NCBI GenBank assembly: GCA_050255815.1
Contig: JBLMVJ010000006.1
Span: 1-41,142 of the forward strand
Direction: 5' to 3'
Origin: JAGORM01 sp050255815
GTDB taxonomy: Bacteria; Patescibacteriota; Microgenomatia; Levybacterales; GWA1-39-11
Length of the DNA stretch: 41,142 nucleotides
Part shown: positions 33,181 through 40,794 of the stretch, in pieces
How positions within the stretch are numbered: the first letter of the stretch is position 1
How the letters are laid out: each line of letters begins with the position of its first letter
Notes under the pieces: model-generated
Seen by the model: the letters and a program-made list of their open reading frames with translations, nothing else
What the model was told of the DNA's origin: nothing
Databases searched by the model: none
Made by a program: the position numbers and the translations under genes

Positions 33181-33849
33181 TTAGTTTTTTGAAGAAGAGA
33201 TAATGCCTTCATAGATAAGAAGCACTATTGCCGTTACGGTAAATATGCCAACAGATATAATCTGCGGAATAGTAAAAAGCGAAAATAATATTTTAGAACT
33301 GCTGGAGAACTCAGTTACTATAGTAAATATTGAAATGAGGCATAAAAACAATAAGGCAGTACTACCATCTTTTAGCACGTAATTTTTATATGAATAAATA
33401 CCTATAGCCATAAAAAGACAGGCCAGAACGAAAATGAGAATATTAAAAAATACAAAGTAGCCTTTTTGGTAGGATGAAGCTAAAGCAAAAAACAAAAGAG
33501 GAAACATAGAAAGTGAATAAATATCCATAAGACGCTTCAGAATCTTTTTTTTCATAAAAACAGACCAGATAAAAAAGGCAAAACCTAATACACCCCCTAA
33601 AAACAAAAGGCCCGGAAACCTAAAAATATGGAAAAAGGCAGCAGGCTGAAAAAGGGCAAGGTGTAAAGATCCTAATATGTAAAATGCCCGGGCAACAAAG
33701 AAAAAGACTACATACCCTATGAATGTAGTGTCAAAAATCTCCTGCAGAAGCAAGCTTTTTCTTGCCAGTACAAAATCGTGCTTTACCAGGACATACAGCA
33801 TAAAGCACGATAAGATAAAACAGATAACAAAAAGGCCAAGTATTAACAT
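33181..33849 (-). CDS. Polytopic membrane protein, distantly Lgt-like
   Basis: 222 residues with about seven helices. The segment ARAFYILGSL and the later FPGLLFLGGVLGFAFFI resemble the ARxxYV and GGLxxxGGxxG blocks of prolipoprotein diacylglyceryl transferase, but the essential His and Arg positions of real Lgt are not convincingly present. It may be a degenerate relative without that activity. It lies one base after the MFS gene and two before the pseudouridine synthase gene. Confidence 0.5.
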   Translation of the reverse strand: MLILGLFVICFILSCFMLYVLVKHDFVLARKSLLLQEIFDTTFIGYVVFFFVARAFYILGSLHLALFQPAAFFHIFRFPGLLFLGGVLGFAFFIWSVFMKKKILKRLMDIYSLSMFPLLFFALASSYQKGYFVFFNILIFVLACLFMAIGIYSYKNYVLKDGSTALLFLCLISIFTIVTEFSSSSKILFSLFTIPQIISVGIFTVTAIVLLIYEGIISSSKN

Positions 33850-33850
33850 G

Positions 33851-35173
33851 TTAAGAAAAAGTAAATGCTTTCATGAGGATCAGATGGATTATACCTGTAA
33901 GCAAAATGATTCCTCCTAAAAGTGATAAAACAAAGCTCACCCCTAAGCTATCTGCTAACCCTCCGGCCAATAGAAGCGGTAATAAAGAAAACATGCCAAT
34001 CATAGCAAACAGCAACCCGTATATTTTACTCCGGAAGTTCTCCGGTATTTTTTCCTGGATAATAGTCTGGGCCGGAATAAAAATAAAAGCATTGCCAATT
34101 CCCGCAAGAAATGCCAGCACTATCACCATGTGAAGCATATTGATCTGGACTATAGACGGCAGGATACCGTTTATAAAGTGCGCAATTCCGCGGGCAGCAA
34201 CCCGGGACATGAGGGGAAAAGACAATAATACTATGCCGGACAAAAAGACCCCTAAATTCATCATGGCAGTACGGTTAATGTCTTTTGAAACACTCCCTAT
34301 AGAAAGAGCCGCAATAATCATGCCTAACCCCGCCGGAGCAAACAGAATAAGTGAAACATCCTCTACCCTAATATGTAATATGTCTTTTGCATAACTTGGG
34401 ACAATAATAGCAAGGATAAATATAATTACCTGGGAAATAATAAGAAGGGCAAAAGCAGGAAGCGCTCCGGTTGTCCTGAGGAGAAGCCGGTATGTTTCTG
34501 CAAGGTAAGACTTAAATGAAGCTTCTACCTGCGCTTTCATTTTTTTAGGATTTAATATTTGCTGGCTTCCGGAAACTGCATAAGACGGGATGAGGTTTGC
34601 AAAAAAACCAGCAATGCCAAATAAAAAAGCTATCACTATAAACACCTGTGACCATCCTAAGAAGGTAATAGCAGATCCTGCTGCTACAAAACCTATGAGG
34701 GTTGAACCAAAAAGCGCCAAGCCAAATAAAGAGTTTGCTGTGATCAAAAGCCGTTCGGGGACAATCTTTGGAATTATTGGCGTTTCAGCAGGTATATAGA
34801 ATTGCGTAATAACAGAAACAGTAACTGCAATTAAATAAACTACAGATAAAAAGGTGTTAAAAAAGAATAGCAAAAATATGGCAACTGCCCGGGCAATATT
34901 GCCAACCATAAGTATGTCCTTTTTATTTTTTGAGTCTGCAATAATCCCTCCCAGAAAGCTCAAAAAAACCTGCGGAAGCAGGGACAATAAGAGGGTCATA
35001 GAGACCAGGAAATTTGAGGAGGTAAGGCGGAAAACCAAAAAGATGAGGACAACATTCATCATATTGAATGCTACCTGGGAAAATACTACTGATAATAGGA
35101 AAAATACGTAGGGCCGGTCGGAGAGAAGTTTTATGAAGTCATGGGAGGCAATTTTTTTAGCAACTTGTTTCAT
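33851..35173 (-). CDS. MFS transporter
   Basis: 440 residues with twelve predicted helices. Between helices 2 and 3 is GGIIADSKNKKDILM, the loop motif of major facilitator carriers, with a related loop GGLADSLG late in the protein. The overall pattern resembles the MFS_3 group (macrolide-efflux-like, bacterial exporters). Substrate unknown. It starts eight bases after a TATAAT (35182-35187) that directly follows a structured tandem repeat (35190-35361), so expression may depend on that region. Confidence 0.85.
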   Translation of the reverse strand: MKQVAKKIASHDFIKLLSDRPYVFFLLSVVFSQVAFNMMNVVLIFLVFRLTSSNFLVSMTLLLSLLPQVFLSFLGGIIADSKNKKDILMVGNIARAVAIFLLFFFNTFLSVVYLIAVTVSVITQFYIPAETPIIPKIVPERLLITANSLFGLALFGSTLIGFVAAGSAITFLGWSQVFIVIAFLFGIAGFFANLIPSYAVSGSQQILNPKKMKAQVEASFKSYLAETYRLLLRTTGALPAFALLIISQVIIFILAIIVPSYAKDILHIRVEDVSLILFAPAGLGMIIAALSIGSVSKDINRTAMMNLGVFLSGIVLLSFPLMSRVAARGIAHFINGILPSIVQINMLHMVIVLAFLAGIGNAFIFIPAQTIIQEKIPENFRSKIYGLLFAMIGMFSLLPLLLAGGLADSLGVSFVLSLLGGIILLTGIIHLILMKAFTFS

Positions 35174-35189
35174 TGCTTTTTATTATAAA

Positions 35190-35361
35190 CTTCCGAGAGA
35201 TAAAAAACATCTTTAATTCTATATATACTGTTTACGTTTTTATAAGTGAGCTCGGAAGTATGTATTCTTTCTGCGAGCGAATATAAACTTCCGAGAGATA
35301 AAAAACATCTTTATTTCTATGTATACTCTTTACGTTTATATAAGCGGGCACTACTCGGAAG
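35190..35361 (-). repeat. Tandem 98-bp-period repeat with inverted arms before the MFS gene
   Basis: Two units, 35190-35258 and 35288-35361, begin 98 bases apart. Each is bounded by CTTCCGAG and CTCGGAAG, so each can fold as a closed stem of 8 bp around 53-58 bases. Inside, AGAT/ATCT around a T-rich loop and ACGTAAA words are kept in both units. The unit nearer the MFS gene is followed by TTTATAAT, which gives that gene its -10 box. Confidence 0.8.
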
Positions 35362-35382
35362 AGGGAAATTTTTAAACTGCGT

Positions 35383-35934
35383 CTAAGCTCTTTTTGTATA
35401 GCTACCGTCCCTGGTGTCCACAATAATGTCATCCCCAACATTAATAAAGAGCGGCACGCGGGTTTTAATCCCATTTTCCAGTGTTGCATCTTTGTACATG
35501 TTAGATGCACTATTCCCTTTTACCCCCGGGTCAGTGTCTGCAACTTTTAGGGTTATTTTTGGCGGCAAAACAACCCCTAAAACCTCATCCCCAAAAAATT
35601 CCAGCGTTACGTTCCCACCATCCTGCAGATATTCATGTCCGTCTAAAACATCTAAAGGCGCAGTAACTTGTTCAAAGGTTACGGGGTTCATAAAATATGC
35701 AGACTCCGCATCTTTATAAAGGAACTGGTATTCTTTTTTATTTAGATAAACTTCTTTTACCTGTGCTCCGTTAGTAAAACCTTTTTCAATAACGGAACCG
35801 GTCCTGACGTTTCTTGCTTTAACTTTAATAGTTGCGCTACCCCGCCCCATCTTAATATGTTCATAGGACATAACACGGAACAGATTTCCGTCTTCTTCAA
35901 ATGTTGCGCCTGCTTTTAAATCTTGTACTACCAT
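35383..35934 (-). CDS. efp: Elongation factor P
   Basis: 183 residues from ATG 35934. EF-P relieves ribosome stalling at polyproline. The three OB/KOW domains are recognisable: domain I with SYEHIKMGRGSATIKVKARN, domain II with LDVLDGHEYLQDGGNVTL, domain III ending DTRDGSYTKRA. The loop tip that carries Lys34 in E. coli is Arg31 here (GRG), as in the EarP-rhamnosylated class, but no EarP gene is in the window. A -10 TATAAT at 35983-35988 gives a leader of about 40 bases with a small ACCGA/TCGGT hairpin at its 5' end. Confidence 0.93.
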   Translation of the reverse strand: MVVQDLKAGATFEEDGNLFRVMSYEHIKMGRGSATIKVKARNVRTGSVIEKGFTNGAQVKEVYLNKKEYQFLYKDAESAYFMNPVTFEQVTAPLDVLDGHEYLQDGGNVTLEFFGDEVLGVVLPPKITLKVADTDPGVKGNSASNMYKDATLENGIKTRVPLFINVGDDIIVDTRDGSYTKRA

Positions 35935-36012
35935 AATGAAAAAATACCTCATTCCGGTAAACCGAAAATCGGTATTCACTTAATTATACTCAAAATACTC
36001 TCTTTTGGCAAC

Positions 36013-38589
36013 TTACTTAAAAAACTTCTCCAGTTTTTTGCCGTCACGTTCTAACCATTGGGCATTACTCTTAATCTGCTCTACTACTTGGGCTACCGTC
36101 CGCTCAAGCCCTTTTGATTCATGCGTTTTAAAAAACTCAGCTACTTCTTTTGCTTTTTCCAACACGGTGAAATTAGCAGCAGGCTTAACAAAACGGGAAA
36201 ACAAATGACCTCCGGCAAATTTCTTCACAATGCTGCCCCACTCTTCCTGCACTTTTTTCCATGCTAAATCTTTCCCTGCCGGATTGGACCACACAAACGC
36301 AATTATCTTAAAGGAATCCTGTGCTTTTACGTGGTCTGTGAATGCAAAATCCAGTGTCTTTTCTAAAAGTTTTTTATCTTTTGGAATGCACAGGGCACGC
36401 AATATCCGGTCCTTTTCCTCCTGGAATTGTTCTTTTTTATATTTATCTAAAAAGTACTCGTACTCTCCTACTCCGCCATTTTCTACCACTAAACTATATA
36501 CTATAGCCCGCAAGTCAGACTGGATTACCCTCCCTTTTTTATCCTGTTCAAAAAGTCTTTGTGCTGTTTTTATAGTCTCCGGATCCCCGCTTCTTCCCAA
36601 AAGCCCTAAAACCATAGGGCGCAGCAATGTCTGAGCATGTTCTTCACCCGGTCTCTTCTCCCATCCTAATTTTCTTCCTATTGGTGTAAATAACTCTCTT
36701 ACCATTTGTTCAAAAGCAGGGTAATATGGCTGGCTATAAATAATGTTCTTTACTTTAGCCAACTCTGTTGCAAGCTCTGCCCAGACTATATAGCTTTCAT
36801 CATCCACATATGCTTTTGCCAACTCCAATGCGCTGTCCGTAGAAATGTATCCTGCCTCTGAAAGGACAAACGTATCACGTAAAATTCCAAACCGGTCCTG
36901 TTCAGACAAATGCTTGTCTTGTTTTTTTATGGGTTCAATAAGTTTTTCAAATAACTCTTCAGAATATTTTACGCGGATAAAAGAAGTCTCATCTCTATTC
37001 AATTTCAGCCAACCGGCGTCTCTCATGTTCTTAACAAGAGAAGATTTTTTGTCCAGAAGAGTATGAATTGTTTTTTTAGAAGTTTTAGCGCTGATACTAA
37101 TAGGCGCAAGCCAAAGCGTAGTGTCTTTTACTTTTTTTTGGGAAACAACACTGGAAAGAAATCTTTGTTGTGACAGCTTTAAAGACGCACCTTTTTGTTC
37201 TACCAGAATGAGTGGATACCCCGGTTTTCTGGTCCAGTTTTGCATCATTTTTTTTACGGGCTTTTTTGAGACTTCTTCCAGCGCTTCCCAAAGATGGGTG
37301 GTTTGGGCATTTGCATAGGAATGACGTTTCAGGTATTTTCTCAACCCATTTCTAAATGCGGTCTCCCCCAGATAATCCGCAAGCATCCTGATAACAGAAG
37401 CTCCTTTTGCATATGACACGTCATCAAAGATTTCAGAAATTTCTGCCGGATGGGAGACATCAACTTCAATAGGATGAGTATTTGCTAATGAATCCAACTC
37501 TAATGCCCTGGCGTGGTCCATATATACAAATTGCGTCCACACATTCCATTCAGGGAATAGATGGTTTACCGCAACATACTCCATATATGACGCAAACCCT
37601 TCATTCAACCACAGATGGGTCCACCACTCCATGGTTACTAGATTCCCAAACCACTGGTGGGCCAGCTCATGCGCTATGACCAGGGCAACCCATTGTTTGT
37701 TGTGGGTGGAAGTATTTTCCGGATCTACTAAAAGTGCAGTCTCCCTATAGGTTACTGCACCCCAATTTTCCATGGCACCGGCTGCAAAATCTGGGATAGC
37801 AATCAGATCCATAGTGGGAAGCGGATATTTGATATTGAAATAGTCCGTATAGAACTCTAGGCATTTTACTGCAACTTCCAGCGCAAATTCTGCCTGCTTC
37901 TTTTTCCCTGGCGTGACATACACCCGCACTACTACTCCATCCCGGGTTTTCGATTCAATTTTTTCAAAGTGGCCAATGATAAAAGCCAGAAGATAAGAAG
38001 ACATCAGAGGGCTGGGGGTAAAACGTACGGTCTTAAAGCCTCCCTGGTGCTCTACAACCTCTGATTCTATGGTGTTTGATATAACAGCCCTATCTGACGG
38101 AACTTTGAAGGAAACCTCAAATATAGACTTGTGGGAGGGCTCATCAAAACAGGGGAATGCCCGCCTGGCATCAGTGGATTCAAACTGGGTAACTCCCATA
38201 TGGTGCGTCTTCCCGTCTATCTCATACTTACTGCGGTAAAAACCACGCATCTTATCATTTAAAATACCCGTAAAAGAAAGCTTTAACGTTGCTTTACCCT
38301 TTTGAATTACTGAATCAAACTCAAAATCCACCTCTTCTTCTGCATCTTTATATAGGGGTTTTCCGGCAAGTGATTTCTTTCCCTGAATCAGCTCTGCGGA
38401 TAAAATCTCGAGTTCAGCCGAATGCATTCTAATTTTCCTTGTGGATTTTTTTAATTCAAGGTCAATACTCTCATTACCAACAAAGGTGAAATTTTCAAAA
38501 TCCGGTTCAAAGTGGATAGTATACTTCAGGGGAGTAATTTCCTTTGAAAGCCTAACAGATAGTTTTGTCTGAGAAGTTTTTCCTGCCAT
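36013..38589 (-). CDS. pepN: Aminopeptidase N (M1 family)
   Basis: 858 residues from ATG 38589. A zinc aminopeptidase that removes N-terminal residues from peptides. The M1 signature is complete: GAMEN at 271-275, HELAHQWFGN with zinc ligands H307 and H311, catalytic E308 and third ligand E330 in LNEGF; the ERAP1-like C-terminal helical domain follows. No signal peptide, so it is cytoplasmic. The start lies only eight bases from the 3' end of the tRNA-Leu, so the two are probably made as one transcript and cut apart. Useful for a peptide-scavenging lifestyle. Confidence 0.95.
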   Translation of the reverse strand: MAGKTSQTKLSVRLSKEITPLKYTIHFEPDFENFTFVGNESIDLELKKSTRKIRMHSAELEILSAELIQGKKSLAGKPLYKDAEEEVDFEFDSVIQKGKATLKLSFTGILNDKMRGFYRSKYEIDGKTHHMGVTQFESTDARRAFPCFDEPSHKSIFEVSFKVPSDRAVISNTIESEVVEHQGGFKTVRFTPSPLMSSYLLAFIIGHFEKIESKTRDGVVVRVYVTPGKKKQAEFALEVAVKCLEFYTDYFNIKYPLPTMDLIAIPDFAAGAMENWGAVTYRETALLVDPENTSTHNKQWVALVIAHELAHQWFGNLVTMEWWTHLWLNEGFASYMEYVAVNHLFPEWNVWTQFVYMDHARALELDSLANTHPIEVDVSHPAEISEIFDDVSYAKGASVIRMLADYLGETAFRNGLRKYLKRHSYANAQTTHLWEALEEVSKKPVKKMMQNWTRKPGYPLILVEQKGASLKLSQQRFLSSVVSQKKVKDTTLWLAPISISAKTSKKTIHTLLDKKSSLVKNMRDAGWLKLNRDETSFIRVKYSEELFEKLIEPIKKQDKHLSEQDRFGILRDTFVLSEAGYISTDSALELAKAYVDDESYIVWAELATELAKVKNIIYSQPYYPAFEQMVRELFTPIGRKLGWEKRPGEEHAQTLLRPMVLGLLGRSGDPETIKTAQRLFEQDKKGRVIQSDLRAIVYSLVVENGGVGEYEYFLDKYKKEQFQEEKDRILRALCIPKDKKLLEKTLDFAFTDHVKAQDSFKIIAFVWSNPAGKDLAWKKVQEEWGSIVKKFAGGHLFSRFVKPAANFTVLEKAKEVAEFFKTHESKGLERTVAQVVEQIKSNAQWLERDGKKLEKFFK

Positions 38590-38597
38590 AACCTGAG

Positions 38598-38680
38598 TGG
38601 GCAAGGAGGGAGTCGGACCCTCACAGCCTTGCGACTATTAGTTTTTGAGACTAACGCGTATACCATTCCGCCACTTGCCC
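38598..38680 (-). tRNA. tRNA-Leu (anticodon CAA)
   Basis: Acceptor stem GGGCAAG/CTTGCCC with discriminator A and no encoded CCA. The anticodon stem TTAGT/ACTAA holds loop CTCAAAA, giving anticodon CAA for UUG codons. It has a long variable arm (AGTC/GGCT), as in class II tRNAs, and a T arm GAGGG/CCCTC. The next coding start, pepN, is eight bases beyond the 3' end. Confidence 0.92.
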
Positions 38681-38788
38681 TAGTATCTTAACATCAAACC
38701 TTGAGAAGTATGTAAGACCTCCTCAAGAGTATCTTAGTATTATACAAAAAAACCTGGAAAAACGCTCGGAAAAAAGAATTTGAAGTGT

Positions 38789-39847
38789 TTAAGCGGCCAG
38801 TCCTAGCAGTTGTCTTCCATAAGGCCCTAAATACCTTGCAGAGGTCAATTCTGCCTGAAGCCTGTTTACATTATTTTCTAACTCGGCAACTCGTGTATGA
38901 ATCTCCGCTAAAGTTTTTGGACTGCCTATCCTGACTGTACCGCGCTTGTATCTTATATCATTCCCAAACCATAGTTTTGAGACCGCATCCAGTGCGCTTC
39001 CCGCTTTAGTACCTTCCCCTATCATAAGACTGTCTACCATATCCATAAAACCACCGGGCGTAAATGTCTTCTTCACCGGGTCAAAATATTCATTCCCACC
39101 TTCTATTACTACCGGCAGAAAGACGGTGGGAATACCCTGTTGAAGTTGGGTGAGAAGAATACCTTTAAAGCCTCTATCCAACGGTTGAATTCCATGCGGT
39201 TCCCCTGTTTCCGGGTCTATCTTTCCCTCTTTTGTAATACCGGAAATATGGACAGCAGAAAGAGCCCTGGTGTTCTTCATCTGCTCACGGGTTAACTCTC
39301 CATTATCTTCAGGCCTTGACATACCCCGTTCACTGCGGTCATTTTTTGTAACTACAAAGTCAGGATTTATTCCTACTTTCGCAAAGTAAGGCTCTACCCC
39401 ATAGGTAAATAGCGCCTGCACGTCCTGCCCCTGCTCCCCTGACTTCATAGAACCTGCCATAGTATAAACATTATCCTCAAATGCTCCAGGCATTAAACCT
39501 CTTATATCTAGCTGGATTTGTGCCCCGGGAACTGCATCTGCCAAGCTCCTGTGGTTCATAATGAGAACCACTTTTTCACCGTTTTTTATATGAGGAGTAA
39601 GCTCTTCAATATGTTCTTTGCCTTCCCAGGAAAAAAGCCGCTCCGGACCATGGGTAAATACTCTATCAACAAAACCGTGGATAATTTGATGTCCTCTGTC
39701 TGTAGTTGCAAGCCAATTAATCCCTCTTTTTTTTGCCTCATGGAGCTGGTTGTTTAATGCTCCTTTTGTCCTATTCAGTGGGCCTCTTCTTTCAGAGGTT
39801 TTTGTAGCAGAAGGACCAACGGAACGACCGTCTTCAATAAATACCAT
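38789..39847 (-). CDS. PlsC-like acyltransferase-domain protein
   Basis: 352 residues. After a polar N-terminus the segment VVLIMNHRSLADAV provides the Hx4D catalytic motif (H99, D104) of glycerolipid acyltransferases, and GFKGILLTQLQQGIPTVFLPVVIEGG resembles their later substrate-side block. No membrane helix is obvious. Lipid biosynthesis is otherwise poor in CPR, so it may modify scavenged lysolipids or another acceptor. A -10 TATAAT lies six bases before the ATG (leaderless). The end MLG-GYGRQLLGLAA is weakly hydrophobic. Confidence 0.65.
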   Translation of the reverse strand: MVFIEDGRSVGPSATKTSERRGPLNRTKGALNNQLHEAKKRGINWLATTDRGHQIIHGFVDRVFTHGPERLFSWEGKEHIEELTPHIKNGEKVVLIMNHRSLADAVPGAQIQLDIRGLMPGAFEDNVYTMAGSMKSGEQGQDVQALFTYGVEPYFAKVGINPDFVVTKNDRSERGMSRPEDNGELTREQMKNTRALSAVHISGITKEGKIDPETGEPHGIQPLDRGFKGILLTQLQQGIPTVFLPVVIEGGNEYFDPVKKTFTPGGFMDMVDSLMIGEGTKAGSALDAVSKLWFGNDIRYKRGTVRIGSPKTLAEIHTRVAELENNVNRLQAELTSARYLGPYGRQLLGLAA

Positions 39848-39853
39848 TGAAGG

Positions 39854-39880
39854 ATTATATCACAAAAAACTACAAGTCAA
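39854..39880 (-). promoter_or_regulatory. Promoter of the acyltransferase gene (leaderless)
   Basis: Minus strand: TTGACT at 39875-39880, a 15-bp spacer (short), and TATAAT at 39854-39859, six bases before the ATG. Confidence 0.55.
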
Positions 39881-39881
39881 T

Positions 39882-40493
39882 TTAGTCTTTGCTTAATTTC
39901 CGGTATATATCTGCAGTTGCCAATGCAGTTACCGGACCTGATATCAGAAGGCCTACCCCAAATAATATTGCACCTACAAAATTTAAACCTAATACAATAA
40001 ATCCAAACAACAATAAATCCAATTTATGCCCGCGGGTAATCTCACCGCTTTTTTTAAACGCTTCCCTTATACCTGTGTTTTTATCTACTATAAAATAGGT
40101 GGCAAAATGGTATTTCACCGCCCACACTATTCCGGGAATAACCAGAAGGAATAATCCACCTAATACAATAAGTCCGTAACAAAGTCCTGCAATAAAATAC
40201 CGGAATGCACGCGGATAGTAGGTATATAGCTGGCTATAATGGACTGCTTTTTTATCAACAAAATTGAGGGTGACTTTTAACAGGCCTACTCCTGCTATGA
40301 CAGAGAGCGCTAGGTTAACTAACTGGAATAAGCCCCTCAGGCCGGAATTTTCCCCGGCTATACTTCCTAAAACACCGGATACTATTCCTAAAAATACGTA
40401 TACGCCAATAAATAAAATGAGGATCAGCTTCCAATTGGCTTTGTAGATTTCCCAACCGTTTTGCAAAGATGCAGAGATGCTTAGCTTTTTCAT
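39882..40493 (-). CDS. Multi-helix membrane protein with a long structured leader
   Basis: 203 residues from ATG 40493. About five or six membrane helices, with a cytoplasmic start MKKLSISASLQNGWEIYKANW that recalls YciC/DUF975-type and glycerophosphodiester phosphodiesterase membrane-domain proteins; the later loop GIREAFKKSGEITRGHKLDLL fits that group too. No enzymatic residues are evident. Translation should be efficient because AAGGAGGTGA lies just before the ATG, which is rare in this window. The 250-nt leader with tandem hairpins implies post-transcriptional control. Confidence 0.7.
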   Translation of the reverse strand: MKKLSISASLQNGWEIYKANWKLILILFIGVYVFLGIVSGVLGSIAGENSGLRGLFQLVNLALSVIAGVGLLKVTLNFVDKKAVHYSQLYTYYPRAFRYFIAGLCYGLIVLGGLFLLVIPGIVWAVKYHFATYFIVDKNTGIREAFKKSGEITRGHKLDLLLFGFIVLGLNFVGAILFGVGLLISGPVTALATADIYRKLSKD

Positions 40494-40745
40494 GAAAATC
40501 ACCTCCTTAAAGACTTTTGCGTTAGGAGACTGAAGGTCTCCACTCAGTAGTAAAGCTACTGAGCAACTTCTTTCAAGCAAAAGTTTTTAGCTCAATTTTC
40601 CGAGGAAAATTGAGGACTTCTGTAACTTTTCCGTCAACTGAAAATTTAATAAAGAATAAAGTTTGGTCCTGAAGCCCGAGGGCTGAAGGACAACTTTCGT
40701 AAAAAGTTTTAACTCAGTTACCCTCGGATAACTGAGGACTTCCTA
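40494..40745 (-). ncRNA. Structured leader RNA with two related hairpin units
   Basis: Minus-strand reading. Unit A: hairpin A1 CTCAGTTA/TAACTGAG (40713-40736), A2 AACTTT/AAAGTT (40692-40708), and A3 (40666-40691), a stem with a UC/UC internal loop. Unit B: B1 with a 10-bp stem and CTCG loop (40591-40614), then hairpins CTCAGTAG/CTACTGAG (40543-40563) and GGAGAC/GTCTCC (40525-40541), enclosed by an 8-bp helix ACTTTTGC (40577-40584) with GCAAAAGT (40513-40520). Both units start GAAGTCCTCA. The A1 and B1 stems differ by paired base changes. The A1 loop (CCGAGG) complements the B1 apex (CCTCGG). The SD AAGGAGG follows directly. No known riboswitch class was recognised. Confidence 0.75.
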
Positions 40746-40751
40746 ATCTCT

Positions 40752-40782
40752 ATCATACCAAATCTTCCGGAAGAATATACAA
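40752..40782 (-). promoter_or_regulatory. Promoter of the leader RNA with an internal palindrome
   Basis: Minus strand: TTGTAT at 40777-40782, a 19-bp spacer, and TATGAT at 40752-40757. The spacer contains the perfect 12-bp palindrome TCTTCCGGAAGA (40763-40774), a likely operator. Confidence 0.55.
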
Positions 40783-40794
40783 GTGGGGTTTCAA

